A stretch of 18,173 bases of DNA from Ruminococcus sp. UBA7477 (GCA_002479715.1 DLOT01000064.1:13673-31845), one strand, 5' to 3'; positions 1 through 6,497 are shown, numbered from the stretch's first letter. Translations and numbers: made by a program. Notes: a model not told the origin generated them from the letters alone.

Positions 1-1287
1 GTCGTCTGCGCGGTAGCAGGGATGACCTGTTTCCTTAGCGTAAACGGAGTTTTCGTCGTTCTCGTCGGGGCAGGTTTCATGACCCGCATTGTGGTTAAAC
101 TTAACCAGCGGCAGACCGCCTCCGTTATCGACCTGAGCCGAGATCATAAACCTGATCTTGTCGGCAGCAAGCTCGGGGTCGATATGAATGATGCCCTGAA
201 TATCCTGAACGGTATCGCGGTAGCCGTAGCCGTTTCTAAGTCCGCAATAGATAAACGAAGCCGCTCTTGACCATATGAATGTTATGAAGCACTGATAGGC
301 GTTCCAAACATTTATCATATTATTGAACTCATTGCTCGGGGTCTTGACTACAAAGTTATCCAGCTTGCCGTGCCAGTAATCTTTCAGCTCGGCGATCTCC
401 TCATCCACCTTTCCGGAGATCTTATAGCTGTCGAGGATCTCGTTGGCCTTGGCGTTATCTCTCTGTCCGAGAACATAAATAAGCTCGGCCGTTTCGCCCG
501 GCTTGAGCGTCATGTCGCTTTGCAGAGCGCCGCAGGCGTTTGCGTTGTAGTTCAGAACTCCGTCACATTTGCCGCTTTCGACTGCTATCGGGTTGGAGTA
601 GGTTCTGTAAGGACCTATAAAGCTGTCAAGATTTCCGTTATAGCCGCTGACGGGAGCGCCGACCATTCCGAAAAAGCGTTCTCTGTGGTTTGAACCTGTT
701 TCATCCTTGCCGCTGTTTTCATTGATATGCTGAAGGATCTTGTTTTCCTCAAAGGAAGTTCTTGTAATGAAAAGCGTATATTGCAGATTGACCTGATCCT
801 GCTCGTAGTTGTTTTCATTTGTAAATTCCACAAAGCCGAAAGCCGAAAGCTTTCTTTCTCTGTCCGAGCTGTTGGTTATCTTGGCGCGCCACACCTCGTA
901 GGTTCTGTTCAGAGGAACATAATAGGTCACCTCGGAAGCGATTTTCTCATACTCCGCAGACATGACCGTATAGGCTGTGCCATGGCGGCAAACTGACTTA
1001 TACTTGTCAAGCGGCTTGCCGACCGGCTGCCATGAAGCCGACCAATAGTCGCCTGTTTCGTTATCTCTGATATAAACGTATCTTCCCGGGAGCGCCATAT
1101 TGGAATTGAAGCGGTAGCGGGCAATTCTTCCGTTTGCGCCGCTCTGAACAAAGCTGTAGCCTCCGGCGTTGTTTGAAATGATCGCACCGTAGGCGGGCGA
1201 GCCGAGGTAATTTGCCCAAGGGGCGGGGGTATCGGGCTTAGTGATGACATATTCCTTGTTTTCAAGGTCAAAATAGCCGTAATTCAT
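1..1287 (-). CDS. GH94 family glycoside phosphorylase (cellobiose/cellodextrin phosphorylase-like), 3' end missing
   Basis: The reverse strand is open for all 429 codons from an ATG at 1287 to the left edge, behind an AGGAGA ribosome site. The N-terminus (MNYGYFDLENKEYVITKPD, then PWANYLGS and NAGGYSF) is the typical start of GH94 enzymes, and SRAASFIYCGLRNGYGYRD near residue 360 matches the region entering the catalytic (alpha/alpha)6 barrel. GH94 proteins are about 800 residues, so roughly half is present and the catalytic Asp region lies outside. These enzymes act in the cytoplasm, splitting beta-glucosides with phosphate to give a sugar 1-phosphate and save ATP. Cellobiose phosphorylase fits a cellulolytic host, but cellodextrin, chitobiose or cellobionate phosphorylase cannot be excluded from this half. 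It has its own promoter and lies downstream of, but separated by a terminator from, the two-component operon. Confidence 0.88.
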   Translation of the reverse strand, partial: MNYGYFDLENKEYVITKPDTPAPWANYLGSPAYGAIISNNAGGYSFVQSGANGRIARYRFNSNMALPGRYVYIRDNETGDYWSASWQPVGKPLDKYKSVCRHGTAYTVMSAEYEKIASEVTYYVPLNRTYEVWRAKITNSSDRERKLSAFGFVEFTNENNYEQDQVNLQYTLFITRTSFEENKILQHINENSGKDETGSNHRERFFGMVGAPVSGYNGNLDSFIGPYRTYSNPIAVESGKCDGVLNYNANACGALQSDMTLKPGETAELIYVLGQRDNAKANEILDSYKISGKVDEEIAELKDYWHGKLDNFVVKTPSNEFNNMINVWNAYQCFITFIWSRAASFIYCGLRNGYGYRDTVQDIQGIIHIDPELAADKIRFMISAQVDNGGGLPLVKFNHNAGHETCPDENDENSVYAKETGHPCYRADD

Positions 1288-1345
1288 GATATCTCTCCTG
1301 TCTCCAAAAATTTGCGGTTGTCCGCACATAAATTTTCATATTAAT

Positions 1346-1374
1346 ATACTAACATATCTCAAGCCGCTTTTCAA
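1346..1374 (-). promoter_or_regulatory. Promoter of the GH94 gene
   Basis: On the minus strand TTGAAA (1374-1369) is followed after exactly 17 bp by TAGTAT (1351-1346), about 60 bases before the start codon. The leader contains a small hairpin (TGCGG/CCGCA, about 1313-1326). A perfect 14-bp palindrome, GAAATTTAAATTTC, lies upstream at 1401-1414 and could be an operator. Confidence 0.6.
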
Positions 1375-1422
1375 GGGGGGCTTGCCCGTCTTAAACGTTT
1401 GAAATTTAAATTTCACAATTTG

Positions 1423-1452
1423 TTTAAAAAGAGCCGGCAAGGCTTTGGCTCT
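1423..1452 (-). terminator. Rho-independent terminator of the two-component operon
   Basis: Minus strand: AGAGCC, an 11-nt loop that can pair further (GCC/GGC), GGCTCT, then a T run. The stem overlaps the histidine kinase stop codon (TAG at 1453-1451). It insulates the GH94 gene from the operon upstream. Confidence 0.7.
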
Positions 1453-2368
1453 AGACCGCCGGGAATACGATTGATATACGCGTTCCTACGCCGAGCTTGC
1501 TCTCGACCTTTATCTCCGCATCGTGATAAGCAGCACCGTGCTTGACTATTGAAAGCCCCAGCCCCGTGCCTCCGATATCCTTTGAATGGCTCTTGTTCAC
1601 GCGATAAAATCTCTGGAAGATCCTGTCCACATCTTCGGGAGGGATACCTATCCCCGTATCCGACACCGAAACGACATTGCCGTTTTCTGAACCGTAGACG
1701 CGAACCGTCACAAAGCCGTTTTCCTTGTTGTATTTTATCGCATTGTCACAGAGATTGTAGATTATCTCATCGACGATCTGTTCAACGCCGACAACGCTGA
1801 CGTGTTCCCCCTCAAGCGTAAAGGTCACGCCCCTTTTCCCTGCCGTTGATTTAAGCTGTGAGATAACAGCCGCGCTCGTTTCGTAAAGGTCAATAAGCTC
1901 CTTCTGCGCGGGGACTGCGTCCTCATCGAGCTGTGAAAGCTTCATGATATCCCCGACAAGCAAAATAAGGCGCTGCGTTTCGTCATAGATATTACCCGCA
2001 AAGCGGCTGATATCCTCCTGCTTGACAAGCCCGTTTTTTATTATCTCGGCAAATCCGGAGATCGAGGTCAGCGGAGTCTTCAGCTCATGCGAAACGTTCG
2101 CCGTGAACTCCTGCCTCATTCTGTCCTGATCCTCATGTTCCTTTTGCAGCTCCTGCTGCCTTCTTGTCAGCTCGTCGCGTATGTTTCTGACGTTTGCGCT
2201 GATCCGGCGGGTCAAAGCCTTTGCAGCCGCAAATATACCAAAGCTTACAGGGATCAGCGCCGCCAGTATGAGCATATTGACCTTCAGCGCCGCCCAGACA
2301 ACAGCGCCGCATAACGCCGCCGACACAAATGCCGTCAGCGCTATACTCACAAATATCCGTCGTTTCAT
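1451..2368 (-). CDS. Sensor histidine kinase, PhoR-like, short form
   Basis: A 305-residue membrane histidine kinase. Two hydrophobic helices (about residues 7-27 and 31-50) are separated by only a few residues, so there is almost no extracellular sensor domain. A basic, coiled-coil-prone linker follows (55-85), then the HisKA H-box FTANVSHELKTPLTS with the phospho-accepting His94, and an HATPase_c domain with the N box (YNLCDNAIKYN), G1 (VSDTGIGIP), F (RFYRVNKSHS) and G2 (GGTGLGLSIVKH) motifs. Classical PhoR carries a PAS domain before HisKA and this protein has none, so the signal is probably sensed within the membrane or through a partner. Its ATG overlaps the stop codon of the response regulator (ATGA), the usual sign of translational coupling. 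It should phosphorylate the upstream-encoded regulator. Confidence 0.92.
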   Translation of the reverse strand: MKRRIFVSIALTAFVSAALCGAVVWAALKVNMLILAALIPVSFGIFAAAKALTRRISANVRNIRDELTRRQQELQKEHEDQDRMRQEFTANVSHELKTPLTSISGFAEIIKNGLVKQEDISRFAGNIYDETQRLILLVGDIMKLSQLDEDAVPAQKELIDLYETSAAVISQLKSTAGKRGVTFTLEGEHVSVVGVEQIVDEIIYNLCDNAIKYNKENGFVTVRVYGSENGNVVSVSDTGIGIPPEDVDRIFQRFYRVNKSHSKDIGGTGLGLSIVKHGAAYHDAEIKVESKLGVGTRISIVFPAV

Positions 2369-3048
2369 TTTTCACCGCCGCTTATCTTGTAGCCTATCCC
2401 CCTGACCGTTTCTATAACGTCGCATGGCTTGAGCTTATTTCTCAACGTCCGTACGTGGACATCCACCGTTCTGTTCTCGCCGTCAAATGCATAGCCCCAG
2501 ACCTTGTTTAGAAGCTGGTCGCGGGTCAGAACGATATCGCGGCTTTCAAGCAGCAGGCAGAGCATTTCAAACTCCTTCAGAGTGAGAGAAACGCTCTTTC
2601 CGCCCACCTTGACGATATGCTTGGACGGACAGACGTAAAGCTCGCCTATGCGGTATTCGGCTTCGCCGCCCTTCTGCGGGCTGTTCTCAGCGCGCCGCAA
2701 AAGCGCCTTGACTCTGGCCATAAGCTCCATCATTCCAAAGGGCTTGGGCACATAGTCGTCCGCTCCGAGATCCAGCCCGACGACCTTATCATATTCGCTT
2801 CCCTTGGCGGTGAGCATCATCACCGGTACCTTTTTCAAGCCAGGCGATTGTCTGAGCTTTTTAAGAATACTCAGCCCATCCTCCTCCGGGAGCATTATAT
2901 CGAGTAATATCAGCGAAGGAAGGCATTCGTCAAGAGCTGCCCAGAAATCGGACGGCTTTGCAAAGCCTTTGGTTTCAAGACCGGAGCCTGTCAGAGTATA
3001 GCAAACAAGCTCTCTTATGCTGTTGTCATCCTCAACGAGATAAATCAT
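2365..3048 (-). CDS. Response regulator, OmpR/PhoB family
   Basis: A 227-residue DNA-binding response regulator. Residues 1-115 form a receiver domain with the acidic pair E6/D7/D8 (LVEDD), phospho-acceptor Asp50 (LILLDIMLPEEDG), a Thr in MMLTAK and Lys102 in YVPKPF. Residues about 130-225 form an OmpR-type winged helix (LTLKEFEMLCLLLES, the recognition region DGENRTVDVHVRTLRNKL, and the wing IETVRGIGYKI). It begins 13 bases after the ArsC-like gene ends and overlaps the kinase by four bases, so the three genes probably form one operon. The sequence resembles Firmicute PhoB/PhoP/WalR-like regulators. A role in phosphate control is possible, but no pst or pho gene lies in the window, so the signal is unknown. 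Confidence 0.93.
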   Translation of the reverse strand: MIYLVEDDNSIRELVCYTLTGSGLETKGFAKPSDFWAALDECLPSLILLDIMLPEEDGLSILKKLRQSPGLKKVPVMMLTAKGSEYDKVVGLDLGADDYVPKPFGMMELMARVKALLRRAENSPQKGGEAEYRIGELYVCPSKHIVKVGGKSVSLTLKEFEMLCLLLESRDIVLTRDQLLNKVWGYAFDGENRTVDVHVRTLRNKLKPCDVIETVRGIGYKISGGEK

Positions 3049-3061
3049 ATGCCTCAGCCTT

Positions 3062-3415
3062 TCAATAATTCCACTTCTCCCAAACCTCGGGGCAATAGCC
3101 GACAGTCGCCAGTCTGCCCAGCCGGACTATCGGCGTTTTCAGAAGCATCGGGTTGTCGATCAGCTTCTGAAGCTTTGCATCATCCGAGGCAAGATATCTT
3201 ATCAAAACGGCGTCCTGCGATTTGGACTCAAAGTCTATTATCCTGTCTATACCGCCGACAGCCGCAATAACGCTTGTCAGCTCTCCCTTGCTCATCTCTT
3301 TTTTTGAAAGATCGACAAGCTGGAACTGCACCCTGCGCTCCTTAAAATACCTCTGCGCCTTTTTTGTATCAAAGCATTTTGATTTTCGAAGATCTGCAAG
3401 CCCATTTGTTTTCAA
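3062..3415 (-). CDS. ArsC/Spx-family (arsenate reductase-like) protein with apparent 5' frameshift
   Basis: About 115 residues of a thioredoxin-fold ArsC/Spx/YffB-like protein. The single active-site type Cys is in KCFDTKKAQRYFKERRV, and the C-terminus LLKTPIVRLGRLATVGYCPEVW is typical of the family. Reading back in this frame, the only possible start is a TTG at 3415, and the first strand LADLRKSKC does not look like the usual IQIFGTKKC. A better start is the ATG at 3405 in another frame, with GAGG 12 bases upstream. It encodes MGLQIF, exactly what homologues show, and a single missing base within 3380-3391 (after the IF codons) would join it to KCFDTKK. The gene is therefore probably frameshifted, by real mutation or by sequencing error. 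It is first in the operon with the response regulator and kinase. Function of the family outside true arsenate reductase is mostly unknown. Confidence 0.72.
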   Translation of the reverse strand: MKTNGLADLRKSKCFDTKKAQRYFKERRVQFQLVDLSKKEMSKGELTSVIAAVGGIDRIIDFESKSQDAVLIRYLASDDAKLQKLIDNPMLLKTPIVRLGRLATVGYCPEVWEKWNY

Positions 3416-3430
3416 GACCTCACTTTTTTA

Positions 3431-3602
3431 GGCAACACCGCATAATTATTGTCGAGCGATTGCGCTGTCAGATTTTTCGTAAGATTGTATAAATTGAGTG
3501 CAGGCAGGCTGACGCCTGTCAAGCGAAATTTGTGCAAGATGACGGAAAATATGCAAGTAAGCGCCGACAAAGCGCGTGGCGCGATGATTGTGCGGTGTTG
3601 CC
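3431..3602. mobile_element. MITE-like element, 172 bp, with terminal inverted repeats and TTTA duplication
   Basis: The segment begins GGCAACACCGCATAATTATT and ends with its imperfect inverse (AATGATTGTGCGGTGTTGCC read as the partner arm ending at 3602). The first 12 bases match perfectly, and over about 22 positions only four differ, all T/C transitions. Both ends are flanked by TTTA (3427-3430 and 3603-3606), as expected for a target-site duplication. There is no coding capacity; the inside holds further hairpins (CAGGC-TGAC-GCCTG and GCGCC/GGCGC). This fits a non-autonomous miniature inverted-repeat element. It sits between the end of the ANTAR gene and the start of the ArsC-like gene, right beside the latter's ribosome site. 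Confidence 0.7.
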
Positions 3603-3619
3603 TTTATACCCGAAAGCTG

Positions 3620-4207
3620 CTATCCGTCTCCGAGATATGTTCGGATTATTTCCTCGGCGATCGCCATTTTGCCGGTGCAGCTGTCCATAGCCTGTTTTTC
3701 GATAAACCTGTGAGCCTGCGGCTCGGTCATTCCCTTATGTTCTATGAGAAGCATTTTTGCCCTGTTGACAGTCTGTATCTCCTTCATTTTCTCCCCAACC
3801 GACGCCGCCTTTTTCTCGGTCTTGCGAAATCTCTCATGCACACCGAAAAGGGTCAGCATTGCTGATGATATTATTTGCGCCGATGTCGGCTTGGGGATAA
3901 CGAACACTCCCATAGGCGCAAGCTTTGCGAAGATTTCGGAAAAATACTCGCTTTTCGTAAACATCAGCACTCCCGCGCTGCTCTCGGAGCATATATCGGC
4001 AGCAAGTCTTGTCCCCAGATCGTCTGTCAGCGGAGCGTTGATGACCACCAGATCTATACAATGCTCCAGCATGACTCTTCTGGCACCGCAGGCGTCCTCG
4101 GCAAAAAACAACGGACTGTAGCTTGTTTCGGGCAGAAGCTTTATCATTGATTTGTAAAACTTATCAGACGGCGATACCAAAAGAACACTTGCCAAATGCG
4201 TCGTCAT
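3620..4207 (-). CDS. ANTAR-domain RNA-binding response regulator with degenerate receiver
   Basis: A 195-residue protein. The N-terminal 120 residues have the receiver fold (VLLVSPSDKFY..., VINAPL, VLMFTKSE, VFVIPKP), but the acidic pocket is replaced by SPSD and the phospho-acceptor position reads Asn in VVINAPL, so phosphorylation is unlikely. A helical linker (about 120-145) leads to a C-terminal ANTAR domain of three helices (VNRAKMLLIEHKGMTEPQAHRFIEKQAM... AEEIIRTYL). ANTAR domains bind paired hexaloop hairpins in mRNA leaders and prevent transcription termination, typically in nitrogen metabolism genes. It starts 34 bases after glutamine synthetase, with a GGGAG ribosome site, so the two are almost certainly co-transcribed and the likely target is the glnA leader. 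Regulation by partner binding rather than phosphorylation is inferred. Confidence 0.88.
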   Translation of the reverse strand: MTTHLASVLLVSPSDKFYKSMIKLLPETSYSPLFFAEDACGARRVMLEHCIDLVVINAPLTDDLGTRLAADICSESSAGVLMFTKSEYFSEIFAKLAPMGVFVIPKPTSAQIISSAMLTLFGVHERFRKTEKKAASVGEKMKEIQTVNRAKMLLIEHKGMTEPQAHRFIEKQAMDSCTGKMAIAEEIIRTYLGDG

Positions 4208-4241
4208 AAAGCTACTCCCTTTCGTGTAATAATATATAATA

Positions 4242-5453
4242 CTATTTCGTGTAGTGATTTATAACAGCTTTAGGAATATGCTTTGCTATAAATTCACTTG
4301 TACGCGCCCTTTCCTTAGCTTCCTCAAGAGTTCTCGGCAGCATCACCGTTTCTCCCGAGGGATCGCCCGCCAACTTGCAGTAAAAGCTGTTCTCCTCATT
4401 CGACGGCAGGGTAAGATCACGTTTTATGCCGTCAAGACCTGCCCAGATAAGCAGCGCATATGCGAGATACGGATTGCACATCGGATCCGGCGAACGAAGC
4501 TCACAGCGGCGTGACTCACCTGTAGCCGACGGTATTCTTATAAGCTTTAGTCTGTTTTCAAACGCCCATGAAACATCGCACGGCGCCTTATGCTTTCCGA
4601 ATCTGGCATAAGACTCCTCGACTGTGTTCAGAAACAGCGTTATTTCAAGAATATGGTCGAGTATACCGGCAATGATCTGCGGGAGATAATCCCTGCCCTT
4701 CTCACCCTTTGCCGAAATGTTTATCTGCATACCGTTGCCCGGGAAATTCTCAAGCGGCAGCGGAGTGAAGTCCGCCTTAAGACCGTTTCTGTATGCTATA
4801 GTGTCAACAACATTCCAAAATGTGACTGCGTCATCAGCGGCAGTCAGCGCGTCGGCATACCTGAAATCTATCTCGTTCTGCCCCGGACCCTCCTCATGGT
4901 GAGAGCTTTCGGGTCTGAGGCCCATACTCTCAAGCGAAAGACAGATCTCTCTGCGAACATTTTCTCCCCTGTCTGCCGGGGCAACGTCGAGATATCCGGC
5001 GTTGTCATATGGGACCTTGGTGGGGTTGCCGTTCTCATCGCGCTTAAACAGATAAAACTCCATCTCCGAGCCGAAGGCAAAGCTTATCCCCATCCTTGCC
5101 GCATCAGCTATCGCCCGCTTCAGTATTGCTCTGGTATCACACTCAAAAGCACTGCCGTCGGGGCAGGCGATCGAGCAAAACATTCTGATGACCCTGCCGT
5201 GGTCGGGGCGCCAGGGCAGCGCATATATCGTGGACGGATCGGGGCGCAGGAAAAGCTCGTTCTGCCCGGCATCGGCAAAGCCCTCGATTGCCGAAGCATC
5301 AATCGAAATACCGTGTTTGAAAGCCCTGTCAAGCTCGCTCTGCATTACTGAAATGTTCTTTAGTCTGCCATGCATATCGGTAAATGCCAATCTAATGAAC
5401 TTAACATCCTCTTCGGCAATGAACTGTATTATTTCTTCCTTCGAGTACTTCAT
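4242..5453 (-). CDS. glnA: Glutamine synthetase, class I, short form
   Basis: A 403-residue GSI-type enzyme that makes glutamine from glutamate, ammonia and ATP. The beta-grasp N-domain (about 1-100) carries FIRLAFTDMHGRLKNI. The catalytic domain shows the metal ligands in GSEMEF (E130, E132) and HHEEGPGQNEIDFR (E187, E194), the R-rich segment (SYARFGKHKAPCDVSWAFENRLKLIRIP) and the ELRSPDPMCNPYLAYA block. Two points are odd. The protein is about 40 residues shorter than the usual 440, with a reduced C-terminus and no clear adenylylation Tyr segment. At the position of the conserved metal/ATP-binding His (GSGMHCH in enterics) it reads GNGMQIN, with Gln243. It may be a divergent active GSI or a related gamma-glutamyl ligase. 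A perfect promoter and an attenuator-like leader precede it. Confidence 0.87.
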   Translation of the reverse strand: MKYSKEEIIQFIAEEDVKFIRLAFTDMHGRLKNISVMQSELDRAFKHGISIDASAIEGFADAGQNELFLRPDPSTIYALPWRPDHGRVIRMFCSIACPDGSAFECDTRAILKRAIADAARMGISFAFGSEMEFYLFKRDENGNPTKVPYDNAGYLDVAPADRGENVRREICLSLESMGLRPESSHHEEGPGQNEIDFRYADALTAADDAVTFWNVVDTIAYRNGLKADFTPLPLENFPGNGMQINISAKGEKGRDYLPQIIAGILDHILEITLFLNTVEESYARFGKHKAPCDVSWAFENRLKLIRIPSATGESRRCELRSPDPMCNPYLAYALLIWAGLDGIKRDLTLPSNEENSFYCKLAGDPSGETVMLPRTLEEAKERARTSEFIAKHIPKAVINHYTK

Positions 5454-5480
5454 GATAACATCTCGTTCTTTTCATAAGCT

Positions 5481-5574
5481 TTCTGCCCTCGACGCCCTTT
5501 TGGACGCCTGATCTTTATTAACAAAAAAACGCCCAAAGGGCAGAATAATCCCGCCTTCTGAACGCCTTTGCTCA
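5481..5574 (-). promoter_or_regulatory. glnA leader: candidate ANTAR-responsive attenuator
   Basis: Reading the minus strand from the expected transcript start near 5575: (1) hairpin 5574-5559, stem UGAGC/GUUCA with six-base loop AAAGGC, having A at loop position 1 and G at position 4 as required of ANTAR targets; (2) three bases later a second hairpin 5555-5539 (GGCGG/CUGCC), whose loop is 5-7 bases and lacks the G; (3) its 3' arm overlaps a short terminator, GCCC-TTT-GGGC plus seven T (5541-5523). Further down, AGGGCAGAA (5489-5481) is perfectly complementary to TTCTGCCCT (5545-5537), and a 7-bp hairpin lies at 5508-5491. The overlap of hairpin 2 with the terminator is the classic ANTAR arrangement. 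Confidence 0.55.
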
Positions 5575-5581
5575 CTTTATA

Positions 5582-5610
5582 ATTATATCATCTTCGGCTC
5601 GATCTGTCAA
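5582..5610 (-). promoter_or_regulatory. glnA promoter, perfect sigma-A consensus
   Basis: Minus strand TTGACA (5610-5605), 17-bp spacer, TATAAT (5587-5582). The strong promoter with a leader terminator implies control mainly after initiation. Confidence 0.85.
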
Positions 5611-5635
5611 CATCAAATTCGCCTAAGCTGAAATT

Positions 5636-5665
5636 TTTGCAGGATTTGCACATCAATCCTGCAAA
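5636..5665. repeat. Perfect 11-bp inverted repeat upstream of the glnA promoter
   Basis: TTTGCAGGATT and AATCCTGCAAA are separated by 8 bases. The repeat lies 26 bp upstream of the glnA -35 box and about 105 bp upstream of the tRNA promoter. No T run follows on either strand, so a protein-binding site is more likely than a terminator. Confidence 0.5.
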
Positions 5666-5770
5666 TTCGGTTTGAAATTCTATGCATAACCGCATTATAC
5701 GAAGTGTGGCGTGACAAACGCTTCATTTTTCTTGTCATATTAAGACGTCAAAAAAGTTTATTGAAAGCTC

Positions 5771-5799
5771 TTGACACCATTGACCGAATGTGTTATAAT
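5771..5799 (+). promoter_or_regulatory. Promoter of the tRNA-Ser pair, perfect consensus
   Basis: TTGACA (5771-5776), 17-bp spacer, TATAAT (5794-5799), 26 bases before the first mature tRNA base. No second promoter is seen between the two tRNAs, so they are probably one transcript. Confidence 0.85.
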
Positions 5800-5825
5800 A
5801 TAAACCTAGCGGTTAAACGCACTAT

Positions 5826-5914
5826 GGACAGGTATCGAAGTGGTCGCAACGAGGCAGTCTTGAAAACTGTTTGTCCGCAAGGGCACGTGGGTTCGAATCC
5901 CACCCTGTCCGCCA
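5826..5914 (+). tRNA. tRNA-Ser (anticodon UGA)
   Basis: Acceptor arms GGACAGG (5826-5832) and CCTGTCC (5904-5910) pair fully, followed by discriminator G and an encoded CCA (5912-5914). The anticodon stem GCAGT/ACTGT holds loop CTTGAAA, anticodon TGA. The T arm carries GTTCGAATC. The long variable arm (GTCC-GCAA-GGGC) confirms a class II serine tRNA. Confidence 0.96.
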
Positions 5915-5972
5915 GCGCACTGCGCTTTGACCGGAGTCATTTCGGGCGCAGGGTATAACAATTTAACAGTTT

Positions 5973-6062
5973 GCGGATTTACCCAAGTGGTGAAGGGGCT
6001 CCCCTGCTAAGGGAGTAGGTCGGGAAACCGGCGCGAGAGTTCAAATCTCTCAATCCGCGCCA
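5973..6062 (+). tRNA. tRNA-Ser (anticodon GCU)
   Basis: Acceptor arms GCGGATT (5973-5979) and AATCCGC (6052-6058) pair fully, then G and CCA (6060-6062). The anticodon loop CTGCTAA reads GCT, flanked by a CTCCC/GGGAG stem. A long variable arm (GTCGGGAAACCGGC) and GTTCAAATC in the T loop fit serine. Confidence 0.96.
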
Positions 6063-6063
6063 C

Positions 6064-6100
6064 GTCGTCGCGGACTGCATATTGTTCGCGACGGCTTTTT
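6064..6100 (+). terminator. Terminator after the tRNA-Ser genes
   Basis: An 11-bp stem (GTCGTCGCGGA with TTCGCGACGGC, two G-T pairs), a 10-base loop and five T begin directly after the CCA of the second tRNA. Confidence 0.8.
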
Positions 6101-6302
6101 ATGCTTTGCATTAAAAGTCGTCTTTCACTCATTCCGTCGCTCCTCCTTTCCGCAAAAGGTCACGCTGCGCCTTCGCTGCTCGCTTGTAAACGCTCTCGCA
6201 ACGCTATGGCTTGCTACCAACCTTTTGCGGGATACGAGAATTCAAGTCTCGCCGACAAAAACGCAAAAATATCTTTTTCATACCCACTTGACAGTCACAA
6301 AA
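6101..6302. other. Noncoding spacer with an 11-bp inverted repeat
   Basis: No convincing gene is present in either strand. The perfect inverted repeat CCGCAAAAGGT (6150-6160) / ACCTTTTGCGG (6220-6230) encloses 59 bases, followed by a small hairpin CGAGA-ATTCAAG-TCTCG (about 6234-6250) that looks a little like a tRNA T arm but is out of register. It may be a decayed repeat associated with tRNA loci; its identity is unknown. Confidence 0.4.
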
Positions 6303-6351
6303 CCGTGATTTTTCGCAATTTCTGCGAATTATCACGGCTTTATTTTTTTTT
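6303..6351 (+). terminator. Strong rho-independent terminator
   Basis: CCGTGAT...ATCACGG with an inner TCGCA/TGCGA stem, then CTTTA and nine T. It separates the tRNA region from the export region. It may also serve an unrecognised transcript from 6101-6302. Confidence 0.75.
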
Positions 6352-6449
6352 ACATCAAGGGTTTTCCACTTACCATATTTAATATAGAACGCCTGCGCAA
6401 CTATTACAATAGGCACACTGCAAATTTTGACAATAATTTATGCAATTAC

Positions 6450-6478
6450 TTGACAATCAGAAACTCGTGCGCTATACT
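6450..6478 (+). promoter_or_regulatory. Promoter of the secreted-protein/permease operon
   Basis: TTGACA (6450-6455), 17-bp spacer, TATACT (6473-6478). The transcript would start near 6485, giving a 210-base leader before the first sizeable gene. A second TTGACA (6427-6432) lies just upstream without a clear -10 partner. Confidence 0.75.
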
Positions 6479-6497
6479 AGTTAATAGATAAGGTTAT

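Noticed and set aside
4220..4253. 9-bp direct repeat TTTCGTGTA between glnA and the ANTAR gene
   Set aside because: One copy is the end of the glnA coding sequence; only two copies 25 bp apart, so it may be slippage or chance.
4590..5351. 253-codon open frame antisense to glnA
   Set aside because: It is a shadow of the glutamine synthetase gene, with no ribosome site and no recognisable protein features.
6215..6262. tRNA-like 3' end (CGAGA-ATTCAAG-TCTCG)
   Set aside because: The TTCAAGT is out of register with the 5-bp stem, and no acceptor or anticodon arm pairs with it.
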